Source: Porodaedalea pini
Lineage: Eukaryota > Basidiomycota > Agaricomycetes > Hymenochaetales > Hymenochaetaceae
DNA: 64,000 bases
Assembly: GCA_002794775.1 (NCBI GenBank)
Contig: NBAY01000016.1
Coordinates: 248,001 to 312,000, forward strand
Reading direction: 5' to 3'
Part shown: in pieces, positions 27,959 to 40,198 of the stretch
Position numbering within the stretch: the first letter of the stretch is position 1
Layout: the number at the start of each line of letters is the position of its first letter
Made by a program: the position numbers and the translations under genes
The notes under the pieces: model-generated
What the model was told of the DNA's origin: nothing
Database searches by the model: none
What the model saw: only the letters and a program-made list of their open reading frames with translations

Positions 27959-28869
27959 ATGGATGAGGCTCTACCCTCTATCACGTCTGGCCCGGGCACT
28001 GTCGGCTCGCGCTTTGTCTCTCAAGGTGACATCGACTCTGCAAAAAGCAGGCGCGATGAGCAATGGAAGGCAGCCTACGCTCGGTGTGTCCATTGAGATC
28101 TGATTCCGTTCCAACCGCTCACAGCTTCTACCACAAGAATCGGTCAAGAACCGCCTCCGCAACCTACAGAAGATGTGTACGACGGCAGAAGCCTCGCAGA
28201 GGTACGATATCAGTCTTCCCGTCATTCCACCTGTCCTTTCTCAAGCAACACGTCGCCTCTCAGAAACTCGCCGCGAACAAGATTGCTAAGCAAGAGGAAT
28301 GGGAGGAAAAGACAAAGCTAGGTATATGCTTCTCTCTGCATGCGTCGTCAGTGTCACTTGCTCATCCATGAAGGATGATGTGAACCAGCGAACCAGTTTC
28401 GTGCTCTCGAAGAAGACGAGGTCCTCTTCCTCGAGTCCATGCGCGACGAGCAGGAGAAGAAGGAGCTCAAGCGGAAACGCGAGGATGCTGAGGAGGTCAA
28501 GGGATTCATGGAGTATGTTGCGACTGCTTGCTTTACTAGCATACCTGGACCATTACTTACGGATGATTTGTTTACAGGGCTATAGCTGCGCGGAATCTGT
28601 TGCCAGACAAACCGCCCGCTTCAACCTCACCAACTGGTCCCGCCGCACCTCCTACCAAAGGAAAAGCGACGTCATCGACGGTAAAGAAATCAGCAAGCAT
28701 GAAGAATTCCTTGAAGGGTGTCGTCGTGAAGAAGAAACCCGTCACTGGTAAAGCTGTAGCTGGAGCGGATTCTGCATCCAAGAAAGCAGATTCGAAGGAT
28801 GCGAAAGATTCTAAACCGGAGGACTCTGCCGACGCTACCAAAAGACGGAGAGTGTCATCTACTGATTGA
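27959..28869 (+). CDS. NIP30/FAM192A (PSME3IP1)-like nuclear protein
   Basis: Five exons: 27959-28083, 28138-28201, 28264-28321, 28389-28512, 28578-28869. The N-terminal NIP30 domain is recognisable: SRFVSQGDIDSAKSRRDEQW, YDGRSLAEKLAANKIAKQEE and NQFRALEEDEVLFLESMRDE, then a basic helix (KKELKRKREDAEEVKGFMEA). The C-terminus is Lys/Ser-rich and disordered with likely nuclear signals (KKKPVTGK, KRRRVSSTD). In animals the homologue binds the proteasome activator PA28-gamma; in a fungus without clear PA28 the role is uncertain. It is divergent from the membrane-protein gene, about 170 bp apart, so the two may share a promoter. Confidence 0.8.
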
Positions 28870-28966
28870 TTTCATTACATACAGTCGTCTTATCGTGCTT
28901 AATATGCTATGTATATCGTACTTGTATCATACATTTGTTCATCTCAGCCAAGTATCTGCAAAATAA

Positions 28967-30700
28967 TCATCGCTTCCTCGCCATAGGCGCAGGACTCGGC
29001 GTCCACCGTACTTTGTTCAAATCTTTTTCTTTTGCCTTCGCCTTTGCTCCGCTGCTCTCCCATCCAGCTGTCCGTCCCATCGCTTCCGCGCGGCGGGTGC
29101 CCGCAACACCCATCGTCGTTCTGTCCAGCAACCGCTTCGCAGCGGGTGTCAACGCACCGGCAGCATCAGCCCTTCGTGGCGTCCAGTTCGGCGGGGGCAT
29201 AGACCCGGACCCCTCTCCGCGAGTACTACTCGGTGTCCGGAAACCGAGGCCACTACTCCCACCGCCCATAAGCGCAGCCTTTACGCGCAGACTCTTCACG
29301 GCTTTGTTGGAAAGCTTATGACTGATGGTTTCCCGAGCGGTGGGAGGGGGAAGATGGAATGGTGTACTGGGAGGAGGAAGGTTTGATTCTGCCGGGTCAT
29401 CTGATGATAGTATGCGGGGTGTTGCGTTCAGCGTCCCCCAGGTCATGAGCTGTTTCACGGCTGCGGGACCAAGTTCAGAGGGCGTCGGAGAGGGCATAGA
29501 GGGTAGAAGTGAGAATCCATTGTTGGTTGGAGAACGTGGTCGATCTACTCATACAAGAAGTTAGTACCAACTCATAGAGTTGAGAGGTTGTCAAGATACA
29601 TACAAGGTGTACCCGCTATTGCAGCGTCGATCCGACTTTGAGTTGGGCTAGGCGGTTCTGGCATGCCTGGCGAACTCTCGCTTTGCTCTGGAAGTCGCGT
29701 GCTTCCGTGTTTGATCGCCTTTGGATCTCCTCGAGTCGGGACAGCAGCAATGGCGACGGCGTGTGGAGCGACATCGGCATCTGGAGGGAACATGAAAGCA
29801 TTACGCGTCTAGATAATCTTCAGTATTGTGTAACCTCATTATCATGATGCCGCGACCAATTACCTTGAATTTCCATCCATCTACGCCGGCAGGCCGGGTA
29901 TCTTTCTTTCGAGCCATAACATCAACCTGCTCGTTCCCTTCCTGCCCTGCCGACGGAGGCTTGGGCACCACAGCGACTTCATTCCCTTCACCCTCCTGTG
30001 CTAGTCCTTGACCATCGCTTGCCTCGGGTTCATCCTCTTTCGCTTGTCCGTCTTCTTCCTTTGGGGCGTCAGTAATAAGTCTAGCAGGCTTTGGCGCTTC
30101 GATGACAAGTTTTTCCTTCACTCCCGGCGCAGATGCCGGTTCGATGAGTAGCCTCTCCCTCGCTTCAAGCATCCTCTCCCGCTGCGCCTCCACCCTCTTC
30201 TGCGCGTCCCAAGCCCACCCGTACTTCTCGCGCCTCACCCGGTTTTCGTCCTCGAGGATCTGCGTGAAACTCGAGTTGTCCTCGGACGTGTATCTCGCCT
30301 GGAACGCATCGAGTCCCATGTCGGTGTCATATCGTGCACGCTTTTGCGGACGCTCGCCCTCTGAAGCGACACGCAAAGGAGTGTCAGATGGCCCTGCGGC
30401 CCAGGGCGTCTGCGAGGGTGTCTGCTGCGGTTGGTACCCTCTCGTCGCTGGTGCCGGTGTCGCGAGGTCCTGCAGCTGCCGTACTGATGCATTGATGAGT
30501 TGAGGGTCCTCCGTACGTAGTGCATCGAGGTAGTTGTTGGTCGCATCTAGGTGGACCAGCGAAGGAAAGAAATCTCGCGCGATGATATGAGAAAGCGCGG
30601 CGGTGTACTCGTCCTCTTCAAGGACAACTTGACGATTGAGGGAGCGAGGAGGTGGAGATGCGCCTCTTGGAGTCTGCTCCATTGTTGACAGTTCAGACAT
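28967..30700 (-). CDS. ESS2/DGCR14-like splicing-associated nuclear protein
   Basis: Start MSELSTMEQTPRGASPPP. The ES2 N-terminal signature follows: VVLEEDEYTAALSHIIARDF then FPSLVHLDATNNYLDALR. A middle block holds DNSSFTQILEDENRVRREKY and the typical WAWDAQKR. After an intron at about 29862-29812 comes TRNAFMFPPDA, matching the conserved 'ARNALMF-P' of the family. A later exon has LMTWGTLNATPRIL (the 'MTWG-I--TP' motif) and ends in a Lys-rich tail with stop at 28967. ES2 proteins associate with late spliceosomes (C complex) in the nucleus. Three exons, about 500 residues, normal for the family. It lies tail to tail with the NIP30-like gene, with only 97 bp between stops. Confidence 0.88.
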
Positions 30701-31167
30701 AGTTTGCCAGGATGGAGGTTGCGGCTAGCAAGCAATATTGATGTTACCTTATGGTGCGCTTTCCACATTCGGTATTACTGTGGCGACCTTCCACTAACAA
30801 TGTAACATGAAAGAATTGTCATAAATCATCATAATTATGAGGATCCCTACATGAGAGGATAGCGATACATGATTAAATCTAATGACCATAACCTATCGTG
30901 ACTGACACGGGATGGGATAGGGAGAAGGAAGGAGTGTGGCAATACTAATAACAACGGGAAGGACGGTGGTCGATGCAACATAGAGCGCACCAAGGATTAC
31001 AAAACTAAAGGAGGATATGAGAATGAAGTAAGGAGAAAAAGAGGAAGGTTGAAAGATGAGAAGTGGAGATACCAGGGGAAAAATAACGTTAGGACCAAAG
31101 CATAGTGAAACGTCTACTGTCCATAATACTGACCATAAGGACGACAGCCGTAGCATCTTTTACAAGG
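30701..31167. other. Intergenic upstream of the ESS2-like gene
   Basis: About 470 A/T-rich bp between the end of nudE and the start of the ESS2-like gene, both on the minus strand. It would hold the ESS2 promoter; no clear motif seen. Confidence 0.5.
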
Positions 31168-33387
31168 TTAGGCTGCGCTACCAGATCTCCAACGCCCCAG
31201 ATCCTTCGCACCAAGACCTTTGTTGTTGTCTGCACCGACGCTTCGCCGCCCAGAAGTCAGAGACGTGGGTCTACCAATACGGCTCTGTCCGAGCGCTGAA
31301 GGCGCACGCGGGGGTCGTACTGATGAGCCTGGCGGAGGAGGTAGAGTCTTGTTCGAAGACATCATAAGGGAAGATGTATGTCTATCACGATAGCCATTCG
31401 GAGGTTGGAGGAAAGATGGCGGTGTTCTCGAAGGGGAGCCCTTACCCAGGGATGCTCGTTTCTGGACTGTTACTGCTCGTTTCAAAGTAGGCAGCGCAGA
31501 GCCATAAGATCCTGGAGGAGGAGTCGACAAGAAAGTCGGCGAAGTGGGGCGCGAAGTTGGTGTAGAGAGCGAGCTCCTGGTGGAGACAGTACTCATGCTG
31601 TCTCTGCCATTCTCAGACAGACGAGACTGTGGTCTACCCTTCCCGATGTTCACATCCGTCAGAGACGTGTTCGACGTCTTCGAACTTGAAGTCCAATTTG
31701 TGCTCCTGGAGGAAATGCTGAAAGGCGACGGTGACGAAGAAGGGCTGCTAAGACGCCGTCGAGCTTTATCCCTGTCCTTGATCGGTGAGGGAGTCATGTT
31801 GTCCTCCATAATCAGCACCCAGCCGGACGTGTCACCATTCCCCGCATTCTGAGCAGATTTCCTCTCGTATTCAATATCAGCACTTCGCCTCTTGAACCTG
31901 ATATTTTCTGGAGTCTGAAAATCAGGCGAGTTATTCGAGACGCCTTGGGATGTTGCTGATGTAGCCATTGCTTCAGCTTTCTTCCCAGAGATACTGCTCA
32001 TCCGTAGACGGGGGACACGCGTGTGCAATCTCTGTTCAAGATTCCTAACCCGAGCGCGCATCTCAGAAACCATCTGCACGCCCCTACTCTTCGATGCTGT
32101 ACCAGACGATGAGACTGCAGAGCTGGAACCAGTATTCGTCGGAAGGCGTGATGCAAGCGTGGGACGCGGAGTATTTGTTGGAATACCCGTAGGGAGACGG
32201 GAGGGCACGAAAGTCGAAAGTGTGTGTGACCGAGACACGGTAGCCGTCCTATCGCTGGACGCCGGCGAGTTCGCCCATGATGGTGGGAGTCCAGCTCGTT
32301 TCATCAGAGCAGCGTGTCCGATAGAAGAATCACTAGATGATGACGATGCATTCCTAGAAGTAGTGAAGTTCGTAGAAGACTCGGACGACGACCGGAGAAA
32401 GTGCCTCGCAGCCTGTTCTCTCGTTGGGGACAGGTCGGAGAGTTGTAAGTCTGATGGAGGGGTTTCTGCAAGAATGTTCTCGCTCGAGGGAATATGTGGT
32501 TTAAAGGACGAAGTTCCCGACGTAGAAGAATCGTAAGTTGACGACCTAGTCTGTGCCTTCGCATAAGCACGGGCTTGAGAGAGTTGGTCCTTCAGGACGG
32601 AGATTTCGAGGTTGGCATCTGTATATCTCAAGAGCTTTAATATACCAAACACAATGGAAAGCTGCAACTCCCGCACCTCTTACTTCATCCCGTAATCTTT
32701 GGCATTCTTCCTCAACATTTGCCTTGTCAAGAAGCTCATGCTCCAAAAGAATTTTCTCTTCGAGTGCCCTTCCATACTTAGACTCGACATCGGCTAAGCT
32801 TGAACTGACCGCACGCTCGTTCCGTTCCAAATCATCGTTGCCCATCTCCAGCTCCCGCATCTGGATTCTAAGTGTCTGATGAGACTGCCGCAATTGATCG
32901 AGCTCGCGTTGAAGAGAGGTAGTTGTCGTGTTATGCGTCGTTTGAAGCGACACGAACTTTGCCTATTCTCAGACGCGGAATGGGCCACAAATCCTTGAAC
33001 CACATGCAACGACCAAAACGCACCTTCCAATCGTCACGCTCCATTTCAGCTCTCTCAACCTTCACCGTTAGGTCCGACTTTGCCTTCTCTGTCCTCGCAA
33101 GATCACTCTCCAACTCGGCCTCCAGTTCCTTACTGCTGATTTGGAACTCGTCTAACTCGGCCTGCGTTTCGCGGACGATGTCAGCCTCCTCCAAGTACTT
33201 TTCCTTCCAGTACATAAAGTCAGTCGATGAGTAACTGTAGCATGATTAGGCATGATGAGCAAGGCCGTATGAGCCGAGACTGGCGTCAGGAGACGGGAGC
33301 GTGAACGTACTTTATCTCACTGCCGTCATTGGAGGACATGGCTCGGTCGCGGGCGAGGGGATCTGTCGCGGACAGCACGGCTGTCAT
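31168..33387 (-). CDS. nudE: Nuclear distribution protein NudE (dynein regulator)
   Basis: N-terminal coiled coil typical of NudE/Nde1: STDFMYWKEKYLEEADIVRE, ELDEFQISSKELEAELESDL, then QRELDQLRQSHQTLRIQMRE and VESKYGRALEEKILLEHELL, and DANLEISVLKDQLSQARAYA. This region binds Lis1 and dynein. The remaining ~480 residues are Ser/Thr/Pro-rich and disordered, ending in a basic segment (PSRTPPSFLQPPNGYRDR). Two in-frame starts exist in exon 1, at 33387 (MTAVLSATD) and 33339 (MSSNDGSEI); either is possible. Five or so exons. The protein works in nuclear migration and spindle positioning along microtubules. Confidence 0.88.
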
Positions 33388-33650
33388 GGCTGCAGGTCGG
33401 CCTCACCGACGAGCGCAAAGCACTGAGTGATAGAGCAAACTAGAAAAGAGACACGAGGAGCAAAGCGATTAAGAGAGGGGTTGCTGCAGGCCAGCTACAC
33501 GGATTAGTGCAAGTTGGACGTGGACCGTTTCTGGGTAACTCCGATAGAATGATTATGTAACGCGCGGTCCCGTTTTAAGTGAACAAAACAAAGTCTATAT
33601 GCCATTAGTGTAGCTAACTAAGATCCCATAGTGAATACGACATTCAAAGC

Positions 33651-35270
33651 TTATAGCATAAACGTCAAAGGGTTCTCCAGGTAGCCCTTGAAAGCAGCCA
33701 ACCATCTGGACCCTACTGCACCATCCACAGTACGGTGGTCCGAGCTCAACGTCACCTTCATCAACGGCAACGTTTTGAAACCCTTCTCCTCCTCCGGCGC
33801 AGGAACAATCGTTGGCTGTGTAGACCCTACAGCAAGGATACATGACTGTGGAAGATTGATAATCGCTGTGAAGTGATCAATATCGTACATGCCCAGGTTC
33901 GACACGGTGAACGTTCCGCCCTGCAAACAAGATAGCTTAGTGTATATGTAACATTAATCGCTGTTAATAGGACTCTTACCTGGTATTCGTGAGGCTGCAG
34001 CTTCCCCTCGCGAGCCTTCTTGGCAAGTGCCTTTGCCTCGGCAGATATTGTTGCTAGACCCTTACTCCCGACATCCTTGACTATGGGAGTAATGAGACCA
34101 TTGGGCGTCGCAACAGCAACAGAGATGTCCGCTTTCTTGTACCTATTTAGATTCAACATTAAGCAAGCTTAATTGGCTTATTGAAACTTCGCTTACTGCC
34201 TGATCGTTTCACCCAACCAAGCTGAGTTAGCCTCAGGAACATCAACAAGTGCACACGAGACCGCCTTCAAAATGAAGTCGTTTACGCTCAATTTTGCTGC
34301 CTTGTCCTTCTCGCCTAAGCTTTTATTGAACACCTCGCGCAGCTTCGAGACCTTGCTCATGTCAATAGATACGGTCAAGTAATAGTGCGGGATGTCCTGC
34401 TTCGACTGGGTAAGTCGCGTGCCGATGGTGCGACGCATATTCGTAACCGGAGTGTCAGTGTAGTCCGAAGAGGGTACGGCGGGCGGCGCGACACTCGCTG
34501 TATCAGCAGGCACCTTGAATTTCTCGACATCCTCCCTAAGGATACGACCATTAGGACCAGTACCCTTGACCTTAGAGAGAGGAACTCCGCGCTCAAGAGC
34601 GATCTTCTTTGCAACGGGTGAGGCGAAGATGCGATCGCCTGTCGGTAAGTCGGCCTTTCGAGGTTCCTCCTTCGTAGGAGCAGGTTTCTCCTCAGCCTCA
34701 GGTTTAGGAGGTACGGGTGCTGTCTCCTCCTCAGTCTTTGGCTTCTCCGGCTTCTCCTTGGACGCCTCCTTCGCAAAGTCTGTCGCAGCGGAGAGATCGT
34801 CACCCTCTTCAGCAAGGACCGCAATGGGGGATCCGACAGCAATGTTTTTGGAGCCGTCCGGCGCCTGGAGCGTAGTGAACAACACAGCGTTTTTTTACAT
34901 ATAATATTATAGGGGCTTACAATAATCTTCGCCAAGATACCATCGTCCTGCGCCTCGACGTCAATGGTAGCCTTGTCAGTTTCCTGTACATCGCCAGCTG
35001 TCAACTGTGCGCATCGAAAAAAATAGTAAACAATACTGACAACTTCCAGAAGAACGTCGCCGGTAGTGAATGAATCGCCCTCCTTCTTTTTCCAAGAAGA
35101 AATACCGCCCTCGCTCATGGTCGGGCTCATGGCGGGCATGGCAAACTTGGAGAGTGCATTGCGGCGCGCCGAAGAGTGAATACCTGTGGAGTTAATTAGC
35201 TCGCTAGCGTATACCGTTGAGAACAAAAATACGTACCTCTGGAGAGGATGCGCGCAAGGGAGGACGCCAT
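33651..35270 (-). CDS. LAT1: Pyruvate dehydrogenase E2 (dihydrolipoyl acetyltransferase), mitochondrial
   Basis: Transfers acetyl groups from lipoate to CoA in the mitochondrial PDH complex. Exon 1 (from 35270) gives a presequence [20 protein letters not shown]. The lipoyl domain has ETDKATID with the lipoylated Lys. A Pro/Glu/Lys linker, then the E1/E3-binding domain [20 protein letters not shown] ... [14 protein letters not shown]. The catalytic domain includes [20 protein letters not shown] and the active-site motif [13 protein letters not shown], ending PLTFML. About six exons. Its lipoate comes from the lipoyl synthase pathway, whose LIP5 gene is 8 kb away in this window. Divergent from CSL4 with 187 bp between start codons. 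Confidence 0.95.
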
Positions 35271-35457
35271 GGCGAAGAAGACAGACGGCGCAGAAGGGGG
35301 CGGTCAACGCTGGCTTTTCGTGACGAGCGGTTGGGGATGCTTGACAAGATCGGAGCGAAGCCGGGGCCTTCGGGTCCACCCGCGGCGTACCCACGATTAT
35401 CACATTAATATTGTAACTTCAAGCGCGCAATTACTTGCTGGTATACATCTATCCATA

Positions 35458-36132
35458 ATGTCGTCGATGTCAGATTTGCTCTTGCCTGGACAGCCTGTGC
35501 CGGTAGCTGCACCTATGCCACAAATCGGGGACGGTTTGTATCTCAGAGATGGTTTAATTCGCGCCGGCGTCATTGGTTCTCCTCAGCGCGATGGTTATGT
35601 ACGGCCGAGTTTACTGCCTCCTCCTTCTCAGTTGACTGTATGCATCTTGCTAGTCAATATATATACAGAAACGGCGACCTCATCCTCCTGCACCTAATTC
35701 ACTCGTTTTGGGAACAATAACGCGTCTTTCGCCTCTCCAAGCTATAATCTCAATAACTGTCGTTGACGGCATACCTCTGCCTCATGGCGAGGAATTCACC
35801 GGCGTTATTCGTTCTCAAGATGTACGAGCGACGGAGAAAGACAAGGTCAAACTTGCCGACTGCTTTCGGGGAGGTGATGTGGTCAAAGGCTTGGTGGTAA
35901 GTCGGTTGCGGCTCTCTTATGATCCTTGCAACTCTAAACACCGAGACCATCGTAGATATCGCTAGGAGATGCAAGGAGCTACTATATCACCACCGCTCGC
36001 AACGATCTTGGTGTCATTTTTGCTACGAGTGAAGCAGGCGCTACGATGGAGCCCTTATCATGGCAGGAAATGCGCTGCCCCAAAACAAACAAAATCGAGA
36101 AACGCAAATGCGCAAAACCAGAAGGGTTATAA
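35458..36132 (+). CDS. CSL4: RNA exosome complex component CSL4
   Basis: Three exons, 35458-35637, 35669-35896 and 35956-36132, all joined in phase 0; 194 residues. The N-terminal exosome domain has [20 protein letters not shown] and [14 protein letters not shown]. An S1-type RNA-binding fold follows ([40 protein letters not shown]), then the C-terminal block [20 protein letters not shown] and [20 protein letters not shown]. Csl4 is one of three cap subunits of the RNA exosome, which trims or degrades RNA 3' ends in nucleus and cytoplasm. The middle intron is only 31 nt (35638-35668), close to the lower limit for fungal splicing. Confidence 0.9.
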
Positions 36133-36499
36133 TTTCTCTTCTGGCATGTTCACTCTGTCCTTTCACTATATTAGCCCCGGACCGGCTCTGTTTCCTTCCC
36201 GAATTTCTATCGAACAGTGTTATAAACTTTTGGCTGCATTGGCTTGAAGAAACACGGTCCGACTAGTCACAGTAGGTATAGCCTTCGTTGATCTCGATAT
36301 TCCCTTCACCGTCACCTGCACCACACAAATTGTGCCTTTCGTTGATTCCGAAGCAGCTCGTCATATACTTTGTCCGTAAAGTAACCGAAGTTATGACCCC
36401 TTCGCTGGCGACCCGAAATATCTCCCGCTTGTGGTATAAAGCTGCAGAACATCAGGCTGTTCGGTGCCAGACCTAGCAAAAGTCAGTAAACGGTTTGAG
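36133..36499. other. Intergenic between CSL4 and the alpha-galactosidase
   Basis: About 370 bp containing the CSL4 3' UTR and the GH27 promoter. No feature stands out. Confidence 0.5.
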
Positions 36500-38537
36500 A
36501 TGCTGCCAACAACAATCATTATCATTGCCCTTGCTTCTCGCGTTCTAAGCCAGTCAACGACAGTGACTGGTCTGGCTGGGTCTGCACCGACAGCTGGACC
36601 TTCCAAAGATACTGGACAATTACCGGCTTTAGGGTATGTAGCTCTTACAGTCTGTGACGGTCAGTTGCTTACTTTGACAATGATGTGCTTGAAAGATGGA
36701 ACTCTTGGAACGCATACGGAGGAAGTCAGTGCTGAATGATGCCTTTTCAATGTGGTCCATTATTTTTTTCTCGCTGACACGCGTATTTCATGACTGAAAT
36801 GTAGACATCAACGAGGATAAAATTCTCTCCGCAGCCCAACTCATTGTTTCCCTTGGTCTCAAGGATGTAGGGTATGAATATGTCAACATCGATTTACGTG
36901 CATCTCAATAAATAGATTTGGCCTTTTCATGCTCAAACGCAACTTTCTGCCGTTGACAGGACTGCTGGCCAAGCATGTCGCGCAACTCCAGCACAGGCAG
37001 GATAGTGCCGGACCCGACAAAGTTTCCAAACGGTATAGATGGTCTGGCGGACCAGGTCCATGCCTTGGAATTGAAAATGGGTATATACAGGTTCGTTGTT
37101 CCGACACCACTGTCTTTACAGCACAGACGGATATCTTGTTCTTTCTTAGTGATGCTGGTACTGCGACTTGCTCGGGATATCCTGGTTCGCTAGGTAACGA
37201 GGCTATTGATGCGGAAACGTTTGCTGAGTGGGGCGTCGACTGTGCGTTCCGTTCTAACCCTGTTCCAAAGAGTATGCTGATTTTCTTACCTATAGATCTT
37301 AAGTATGGTATGTTTCCGAACTCCGGCTTACATCCTGAACTTCTTTACTCACACTTATTGTAACTGCAGACAATTGCAACGTCCCTGGAAACTGGAGCTA
37401 TAGTGGGGTATGTCTCTATACTGTTATCTGAGGCTACATACGTAGTGATGCGGTGCATATTCCAGACCCCACAAAACAACGACTACTAGTACGTGCATCT
37501 ACAATATGGAGGCAAGCCGATGTAACTCACATATAAACAGCAACTCTAATACCGCTATTAGGTATCGGCAAATGGGGTATGTCACCGCGGCGAATTCGCT
37601 TCGTTCGTGTCTGACACACCCCCTCTCTTCCTCTCTTGCTTAGTGGTGCTCTTGCATCAGTCTCAAGGCCCATCCAGTTTGAGATATGCGACTGGGGAAT
37701 TGACAATGTGTGGGACTGGGGAGCGCGAGTGGTAGGTTGCAAAACTTTTTCCAAACGACGTTCTTCGACTCTCAACGCGTTCTTTTGTGTGGACAAAGGG
37801 TCATTCTTGGCGTTTGTCGGGAGACTCGTCTGAAACCTGGTGAGACATCTGCATAGCGTCTGATAGTACTTTAGCCGACGTTGGTATCTTAGATCCTATG
37901 TTACCTCGATTATAGCTACTAACGCCCAGCATCTGGACGCAATCCAGTTCTTCGCTCACAACGACATGGACATGATGGAGATTGGAAACGGTAAGTTTCG
38001 TTTTGTTACGACGCCAGTGAAAGGAATCTGAAACCCTCTCTTCAGGGAATCTCACCATTGAAGAGCAACGAAGCCACTTCGCCGCGTGGGCGTTCTTGAA
38101 ATCCCCTATTCTCCGTGGAACGGACGTACGTCAGCTTGAGCACAAAACACAGGGTCTCCTAACTGATCGTACCGGTACCACAGCTGAGTTTGCTGAGCTC
38201 GGAACAGGTTGCTATCGTCGGAAATGCAGAACTAATTGCGTTCTCGCAAGACGCTACTGTTGCGACACCGGCCAGGCCACTCGCCTCCGATACGTCGTCT
38301 CATCCACAGTATTACAGCTGTAACTCCTCAAGTGGGACACATGTATTCATTATGAATTTGGATTCCAGCACAGCAACGATGAGCTTCGACTTTGCGGACG
38401 TTGATGGATTACAGGATGGTGTGACATATCTGGTTCATGATATGTGGACTGGGGAGGATGTTGGAAGTTTCACAGGGAGCTACTCGACGAGCCTTTCTTC
38501 ACACGATACTGCGGCCTTACTGATTAGTACTTCATGA
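36500..38537 (+). CDS. GH27 alpha-galactosidase, secreted; splice sites partly damaged
   Basis: Hydrolyses alpha-1,6-galactosides such as melibiose or galactomannan side chains. Signal peptide [18 protein letters not shown]. Joined exons read [27 protein letters not shown] / [15 protein letters not shown], then [19 protein letters not shown], the nucleophile motif VDYLKYDNCN, and the acid/base region [20 protein letters not shown] / RLSGD. A C-terminal beta-sandwich follows. About ten introns. Two spots look wrong. The donor after NID (36894) reads TT instead of GT. The intron after SSETW, if 53 nt long (37840-37892), creates TGA; an acceptor at 37875 avoids the stop but leaves a 35-nt intron. 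Possible pseudogene or sequence error. Confidence 0.8.
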
Positions 38538-38678
38538 TGAAGACACTAGTGCATGTACGAGTTGTTTTCGGAAAGTAAAGAAAAGTATGAACGCGGCGCC
38601 GTCGATCGTGCCGACTCGATCAGACGCCAATCATGCGTCTCTTGACCACTCACCTCTACCACTTGTAAGATCTGTGAT

Positions 38679-40082
38679 ATGCCTGCACGCGTCCGTTCCG
38701 CACCGCTCAAGCTTCCCGGTCAGGAAAAGTAGCACAATTGTCATCCTTAAGTATCTCACTTGTTATAGAGAGAGACTACGTTGCACTCGGATTAGAGGGC
38801 TCTGCCAACAAGCTCGGCGCAGGTGTCATAAAGCACTCTCCGGACGGTTCGACAACGGTCCTCTCCAATGTACGGCATACCTACATCACACCTCCCGGAG
38901 AAGGATTCCAGCCGCGGGATACTGCACAACACCACAGAGATTGGGCCCTTACTGTCATTCGAGACGCCATGCACAAGGCAGGCGTGGGGCTAGACTGCAT
39001 AGACTGCATATGCTTTACCAAGGGTCCAGGCATGGGCGCACCGCTGCAATCAGTTGCACTTGTTGCTCGCACGCTGTCGCTGCTCTATGACAAGCCTCTT
39101 GTCGGTGTGAACCACTGTGTTGGTCGTGCGTTTTCTGCTTTCTACAGACTGTGTATGGTTCCTGACGTACTACAGATATTGAAATGGGGCGAGAGATCAC
39201 CGGCGCTCAGAACCCGGTCGTCCTATACGTTTCAGGAGGAAACACTCAGGTCATTGCATACTCGCAGCAACGGTACAGAATATTTGGTGAGACCCTCGAC
39301 ATCGCCGTCGGGAACTGTCTCGATCGGTTTGCGAGAGTGGTGAACCTCAGCAATGATCCCGCTCCTGGATACAACATTGAACAAGAGGCAAAAAAGTGTG
39401 ATGATCCAATTGGGCAATTCTTATCTTGAACAAACTGACGGCATTGTAGGGGCAAACGACTTCTAGCGCTCCCTTATGCAACGAAGGGGATGGATGTTTC
39501 GTTATCGGGTATTCTAACATCATCTGAGGCGCTCACAGTGGAGAAAGGGTTTAGGACGACTGAAACGGGAGAAGAAGGTACTTATACGCCTGCGGACCTA
39601 TGTTTCTCTTTGCAGGAAACCGTGTTCGCTATGCTTGTTGAAATTACGGAGCGCGCCATGGCACACATTGGGAGTAAAGAGGTGCTCATTGTAGGCGGAG
39701 TTGGATGTAAGTTGCTCTTTTTCTTGTTTACGACACCTTGTTTACCGGTGTGAAGGCAACGAGCGACTTCAAGAAATGATGGGAATCATGGCCAGAGAGC
39801 GAGGAGGCCAAGTATTCGCGACTGACGAACGGTAACTTCTATATGTACATTGTTCACTAGTATAACTATCACCGATCTTTCACTTTCAGGTTCTGCATTG
39901 ATAATGGCATTATGATAGCGCAGGCCGGGCTACTGAGCTATAGAACGGGCTATACGACGCCTTTGTCTAAAACGACATGTACGCAGCGGTAAGTTAGATC
40001 TGAGTATCAGTGTCTCAAATTTTTGTACTAAACTTGATCTAGATTCAGAACAGACGAGGTCCATGTCGCATGGAGAGCATAG
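38679..40082 (+). CDS. KAE1: KEOPS subunit Kae1, tRNA threonylcarbamoyltransferase
   Basis: Catalyses threonylcarbamoylation of A37 in ANN-decoding tRNAs (t6A) within the KEOPS complex. Start chosen at 38679 because splicing 38718 to 38769 joins [14 protein letters not shown] to [18 protein letters not shown]. Further exons: 38769-39125, 39176-39395, 39450-39706, 39756 onward, stop at 40080-40082. The metal-binding HxxxH appears across a splice as NHCVGHIEMGR. Nucleotide-binding motifs include [32 protein letters not shown] and VGGVGCNERLQEM. Length about 360 residues, normal for Kae1, and no mitochondrial presequence, so it is Kae1 rather than Qri7. Converges on the GT8 gene, 116 bp between stops. 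Confidence 0.95.
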
Positions 40083-40198
40083 ATGATTCTCGATCCGTGT
40101 TTGGAATGTCACTGAGATGTATTCCATGCAACGGAAGACAAAATGTAGCGCATTAATGTACAACTTCCAAGATCCATTTTACAATGTTTATCGGTACT

